The notes under the pieces are model-generated. The model was not told where the DNA came from. It searched no databases and saw only the letters and a list, made by a program, of their open reading frames with translations. DNA of 25,415 nt from a virus. This document shows, piece after piece, positions 22,541 to 25,415 of the stretch (positions within the stretch are counted from its first letter, which is position 1; each line of letters begins with the position of its first letter). Both the position numbers and the translations under genes were made by a program. The stretch spans positions 1 to 25,415 of IMG/VR virus record IMGVR_UViG_3300015360_000178; one strand, 5' to 3'.

Positions 22541-23242
22541 ATGAATCATTACGAAATAAAACAACAAGAACGCAAAGAGAGATACTTAAATAAATCAGTT
22601 ACTCTCTCACAAAAATCAAGCAAACTACATGATGCAGGAATGGATGCTCTCAAACAAATTCCTTTCGGACAACCAATTCTTAGGGATCACTACAGTGCAA
22701 AAGGTGACAGGGCGTACAGAGCAAGAGCAGTAGGGAAAATTGAAAAGTCATTTGAGATAAAAGATAAAGCTAATCACTATGCTCAGAAAGCTGAGAGTGT
22801 TGGAACAGGGGGTATTTCTTCAGATGACCCTGATGTAGTATCCAAACTACAGGAAAAACTTGAAAAACAGCTTAAAGACCACGAAACAATAAAGCGTTTA
22901 AACTCAGAGGCTCGTAAAAATGGCACAGAAAAGCCATGTCCTGCTTACATGATTTCTAACAGCAACGGTAGAATCAATGCAACTAAAGAACGTATAAAAC
23001 AGCTCACTGCTAAATCTACAATGCAGTTAAGAGAAACTATAGTCGGAGTTGGTTTTACTTGTAGGGAAGATTTAGAGGAAAATAGAATTATGTTTGAGTT
23101 TGAAGGGAAACCAAACGAGGAAATCCGTAAAATTCTAAAGAGCTACGGATTCAAATGGAGTCCTACACGCAATGCATGGGTACGACAGCTCACAAATTCA
23201 GGGCGATACGCAACAGATCAAGTTATAAGTATATTAAAATAA
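22541..23242 (+). CDS. DUF3560 family protein
   Basis: This 233-residue protein shows strong DUF3560 signatures: IPFGQPILRDHYSAKGDRAYR (residues 40-60), ANHYAQKAESVGTGGISSDD (77-96), then a coiled-coil segment. A small C-terminal domain follows (NEEIRKILKSYGFKWSPTRN) that resembles a nucleic-acid-processing accessory fold. The start at ATG 22541, 1 nt after the upstream stop, is chosen over a long in-frame extension from 22367 that merely shadows the previous gene. The family is of unknown function and is common on plasmids and phages. The last codons overlap a degenerate late-promoter element for the lysozyme gene. Confidence 0.85.
   Translation: MNHYEIKQQERKERYLNKSVTLSQKSSKLHDAGMDALKQIPFGQPILRDHYSAKGDRAYRARAVGKIEKSFEIKDKANHYAQKAESVGTGGISSDDPDVVSKLQEKLEKQLKDHETIKRLNSEARKNGTEKPCPAYMISNSNGRINATKERIKQLTAKSTMQLRETIVGVGFTCREDLEENRIMFEFEGKPNEEIRKILKSYGFKWSPTRNAWVRQLTNSGRYATDQVISILK
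23208..23237 (+). promoter_or_regulatory. Degenerate late-promoter element (lysozyme)
   Basis: ACGCAACA (23208-23215) has the same one-base change as the 11057 element. GCAACA (23210-23215) is followed after 16 nt by TATTAA (23232-23237), with ATG 23244 6 nt later. Weaker than the exact copies, but at the same place relative to the start codon. Confidence 0.38.
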
Positions 23243-23243
23243 T

Positions 23244-23594
23244 ATGATAAATAAAATTAAAAACACAGTAAACACGATAGGGAACTCTTGGACTCTTAAC
23301 CACAAAATGCTTTTGTTCTCACTGTCACTACTTACTGCAATGTTATTTCAAAGTTTTGCAACACTTCTTCCGTCACTCCCAACTGAAGTGATCGCATATG
23401 AAGCAGTGAGAACAGAGTTTGTATCTGATACAGATACAATAAGTACAGCAAAGACTCAGCTTGAGAATGCAAAAAAGCTCCTTACTGCAGAAGAAGCCTT
23501 ACTATTATCAGAGATAGATGCACACGAAAAGCGACTTGAGGAAATACGAGAGATTAAAATGTCTTTTTCACAAGCTCCAGATCAGCAAAATTAG
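23244..23594 (+). CDS. Membrane anchor and coiled coil of a split lysozyme (N-terminal frame)
   Basis: 116 residues. Residues 22-43 (MLLFSLSLLTAMLFQSFATLL) form a signal-anchor-like segment with basic residues before it. Residues 65-105 form an acidic/basic coiled coil (STAKTQLENAKKLLTAEEAL). The frame ends at TAG 23592-23594. The next frame back (-1) is open from 23558 and continues into a lysozyme-like domain whose catalytic region begins at once. Anchor plus coil plus lysozyme domain is the expected layout of an anchored (SAR-type) endolysin, so the two frames probably make one protein, by frameshifting or because of a one-base sequence error. Confidence 0.7.
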   Translation: MINKIKNTVNTIGNSWTLNHKMLLFSLSLLTAMLFQSFATLLPSLPTEVIAYEAVRTEFVSDTDTISTAKTQLENAKKLLTAEEALLLSEIDAHEKRLEEIREIKMSFSQAPDQQN

Positions 23595-23932
23595 TACGAG
23601 CAATCTGGGGCGCAGAAACAAACGGAAAATTCGTGTGTACAGAACAAGGTAAGTCAGGGGAATTACGCTCATGTCTGCAATACCTTGACTCTACATGGAA
23701 GCTATGGAGTCAGGAATACATTGGATATGTTGCCCCTGTAACTGAGGTCAATGAAATGTATGTTGCTACTCTGAAGGTACAGGAGTGGATCGACTCAGGA
23801 GCAAGTGATTGGAAGGTATTCCTTTATTGGAATGGCGGGGATGGACGGGAAAAGAGGGGGGTTAATCAGTATGGTATCGAATATAATACCGTACAATATG
23901 CTCAAAAAGCATTAGTATATCTCAGCAGATAA
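23591..23932 (+). CDS. Lysozyme/transglycosylase-like domain (C-terminal frame)
   Basis: From TTA 23591 the frame reads LVRAIWGAETNGKFVCTEQG, a lysozyme-fold start with a candidate catalytic Glu (23615-23617) in GAETNGKF. Then come a Gly-Glu...CLQYLDSTW segment, NEMYVATLKVQEWI, and WNGGDGREKRGVNQYGIEY, typical of peptidoglycan lytic transglycosylase domains. The only local start codon, GTG 23633, lies after the Glu and would yield an inactive fragment, so translation very likely comes from the preceding frame by a -1 shift near 23586-23591. Role: cell-wall degradation at lysis or entry. Confidence in the fold is good; enzyme class is less sure. Confidence 0.7.
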   Translation, partial: LVRAIWGAETNGKFVCTEQGKSGELRSCLQYLDSTWKLWSQEYIGYVAPVTEVNEMYVATLKVQEWIDSGASDWKVFLYWNGGDGREKRGVNQYGIEYNTVQYAQKALVYLSR

Positions 23933-23944
23933 ACAATCATAGAG

Positions 23945-23950
23945 TATAAT
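23945..23950 (+). promoter_or_regulatory. Possible -10 element (TATAAT)
   Basis: A perfect TATAAT lies 23 nt before ATG 23974, with a G6 run just downstream (23953-23958). No recognisable -35 box is found (TCAGCA at 17 nt spacing). If used, it would drive the 64-residue gene. Confidence 0.35.
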
Positions 23951-23973
23951 CAGGGGGGTATTAATTTTAATTT

Positions 23974-24168
23974 ATGGAACAATTTACTATTGGCGAGATT
24001 TTTCGTGGCAAGATGCTTTTGAACAATGAAGGTAAGCCGTATACTGCACAGGCAACAGTCTCAAAAGTATTGTCTAACTATCCTTATACAGTCAAAAAAA
24101 CACCGTTTGGTGATGCAAAGATGTTCTCAAAAAAGACAATTGAAGAGTTAAACAATCGTTGGAAGTAA
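23974..24168 (+). CDS. Small hypothetical protein (64 aa)
   Basis: This 64-residue protein begins MEQFTIGEIFRGKMLLNNEG and has strand-like and helical segments ending in KKTIEELNNRWK. It has no membrane segment or cysteine cluster. I do not recognise the family. It sits between the lysozyme and the second fibre, and its TAA supplies the first base of promoter copy 4. Confidence 0.6.
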   Translation: MEQFTIGEIFRGKMLLNNEGKPYTAQATVSKVLSNYPYTVKKTPFGDAKMFSKKTIEELNNRWK

Positions 24169-24198
24169 CGCCACAAAACAGACTCCTTTTGCCATAAT
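24168..24198 (+). promoter_or_regulatory. Late-promoter element, copy 4 (fibre 2)
   Basis: ACGCCACAAA (24168-24177) with GCCACA at 24170-24175, a 17-nt spacer, then CATAAT (24193-24198). ATG 24206 begins exactly 7 nt later, the same geometry as copies 1 and 3. A short TGCC/GGCA inverted repeat lies at 24190-24203 across the -10 region. Confidence 0.65.
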
Positions 24199-24205
24199 CG
24201 GCATA

Positions 24206-25415
24206 ATGTTCTCAATAAAAATACTTTCTGTCGCTATTCTTGGCATTTTTGTAACTCTATCAGGTTATTCTTTTTATACTCAATCACAAACTAATGAACC
24301 ACTAGCTGTTTTAGGAGGGGGACCGGGGACTATCAATCAGCTCCAACAGTGGATAGCGACTGTAGGTGGCATTGTAAAACTATCAAGCTCTACAGCAAGT
24401 ATTCGCGTCCCTAGTCTTATAAACTGCGATACTATTGATACGGATAGTGACGGAGACTTTGCCTGTGGGACAGACGCTACAGGTGGCGGAGGAGGCGGGG
24501 GTTCTATTTCCACATCATCAATTCCAAGTGCGGGGAATCTAGCATATTGGACAAGTAACAAAGCACTCTCACAAGTAGCAACGGGGACACTTACCGAAAC
24601 TGTAACTGGACTGGCTTTGTCTGCTACGCGAGGGCTTGTAGGAGGTTCTTCAATTCTTTCTTTAGATGCAGGACGGGTAATCCCATTAAGTGCATCAACA
24701 ACAAATTGGAATGGTTTTTATGACGTTCCGTCTACTCGTATTACTGCGGGAACAGGGATTGACTGGTCAAGCAATACACTTAATGGTGTCTATACCGCAG
24801 GTGACGCACTTACACTCACGGGAGAGGACTTTAATTTTGATGGAGGCATTAGTCCAGCAGGAGCGTTGGGCGGGACATGGGCTTCTCCAACAGTGGATGA
24901 TGATGGTCATGCTCATACCGCTTCAACTATCTCAGGGTTAGGCACTGCCGATATTTCAGGACTCGATATTTCTGACGATACTAATCTTGCGGTCACTTCT
25001 CCTGTGGTTCTTACGGGAGACACACTGAGCATTTTGGCAGATGGTATAGGTGATACGCAGCTCGCATTTAATACAGGACAGACACTTACTACTGCAGGGA
25101 CTCCAACTTTTGCAACACTTGATACAGGTTTTGGTGCAAATGAGCTATACGATATGAATCAGCATGTACAGACTACTGATCGTGTGACTTTTGTTCATTC
25201 GACAACGACATCTGCTGCAATAACAGGACTTACTTCTGCACTTGTGCAAACAGGGGCATCAGGCATTACTGAAGAATATGCGGGGAGTGGAACATGTACC
25301 AATCAGTTTGTAACGGTTCTTTCCGCACTTGGTATTGGGACGTGTGCTTCAATCAATAATGCACAGTGGTCTGGTACTGATCTCTCTGTTGCAAACGGAG
25401 GTACTGGGCTTTCAA
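24206..25415 (+). CDS. Second signal-anchored fibre-like protein, 3' partial
   Basis: The frame from ATG 24206 stays open to the window end (403 codons), so the gene is truncated at the right. Residues 5-24 (KILSVAILGIFVTLSGYSFY) form a hydrophobic N-terminal segment. Polyglycine (GGGGGGGS, about residue 93) and Ser/Thr/Asp-rich repeats follow: WASPTVDDDGHAHTAS, GLDISDDTNLAVTSPVVLTG, GIGTCASINNAQWSGTDLSV, ANGGTG. Such repeats are typical of fibre shafts of phages from candidate phyla. It follows promoter copy 4. With fibre 1 it would give the virion two membrane-targeted, low-complexity fibres. The receptor-binding tip, if any, lies outside the window. Confidence 0.7.
   Translation, partial: MFSIKILSVAILGIFVTLSGYSFYTQSQTNEPLAVLGGGPGTINQLQQWIATVGGIVKLSSSTASIRVPSLINCDTIDTDSDGDFACGTDATGGGGGGGSISTSSIPSAGNLAYWTSNKALSQVATGTLTETVTGLALSATRGLVGGSSILSLDAGRVIPLSASTTNWNGFYDVPSTRITAGTGIDWSSNTLNGVYTAGDALTLTGEDFNFDGGISPAGALGGTWASPTVDDDGHAHTASTISGLGTADISGLDISDDTNLAVTSPVVLTGDTLSILADGIGDTQLAFNTGQTLTTAGTPTFATLDTGFGANELYDMNQHVQTTDRVTFVHSTTTSAAITGLTSALVQTGASGITEEYAGSGTCTNQFVTVLSALGIGTCASINNAQWSGTDLSVANGGTGLS

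Noticed and set aside
23563-23568. T5 run as the frameshift site of the lysozyme
   Set aside because: Codons TCT TTT TCA do not permit tandem -1 re-pairing, and the better-reading junction is at the AAAA run before the TAG.
1-25415. Alternative genetic code with TGA as glycine
   Set aside because: TGA ends several clear genes (371, 1172, 3899, 5941) and no core gene has an in-frame TGA.
1-25415. CRISPR array, insertion sequence or integrase
   Set aside because: No spaced direct repeats, transposase or recombinase motifs were found on either strand, so lysogeny or mobility cannot be supported from this window.

Overview
The window is a 25 kb segment of a tailed double-stranded DNA phage (or the late region of a prophage). 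Every supported gene lies on the + strand. Genes are tightly packed, with junctions that are often 1-2 nt or overlap. The order is terminase small and large subunits, portal, scaffold, coat, decoration proteins, adaptor, nozzle, fibre and large ejection-type proteins. No sheath, tail tube or classical tape-measure gene is visible, which points to a short-tailed (podovirus-like) virion. The sequence is AT-rich. TAA, TAG and TGA all act as stops, so the genetic code is standard. Shine-Dalgarno sequences are mostly absent, and several fibre/decoration proteins resemble those seen on contigs assigned to Patescibacteria (CPR). A Patescibacteria host is therefore a reasonable guess, but it is inference only.

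Layout. 1-1504: end of an unknown gene, a structured region with a tRNA-like T arm, a small basic protein (DUF3268-like), a second structured gene-free stretch, then an extended -10 promoter immediately followed by an intrinsic terminator. 1505-5502: a papain-like cysteine protease, a coiled-coil protein, three small ORFs and both terminase subunits. 5505-11073: two small zinc-ribbon proteins, portal, a helical protein, an acidic protein, scaffold and a coat protein that carries an inserted beta domain. 11094-17286: membrane-anchored decoration protein, further structural proteins, adaptor, nozzle, and a fibre with a glycine-rich tip. 17288-22035: two very large virion/ejection-type proteins, the second ending in a zeta-toxin-like P-loop domain, plus a small overlapping ORF. 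22036-25415: a strong sigma70-type promoter, a conserved hypothetical protein, a DUF3560 protein, a membrane-anchored lysozyme split by a frame change, a small protein, and a second signal-anchored fibre running off the window.

The most notable signal is a repeated promoter-like element. The 10-mer ACGCCACAAA occurs four times, always on the + strand and always just before a late gene. In all four copies its GCCACA core is followed, after exactly 17 nt, by a -10-like hexamer (TAGATT, TAGATT, TAATAT, CATAAT). In three of the four the start codon lies exactly 7 nt after that hexamer, so the predicted mRNA is leaderless. Two one-mismatch relatives (ACGCAACA) sit at nearly the same distance before the decoration gene and the lysozyme gene. 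This looks like an undescribed phage late-promoter family that coordinates head, fibre and lysis genes.
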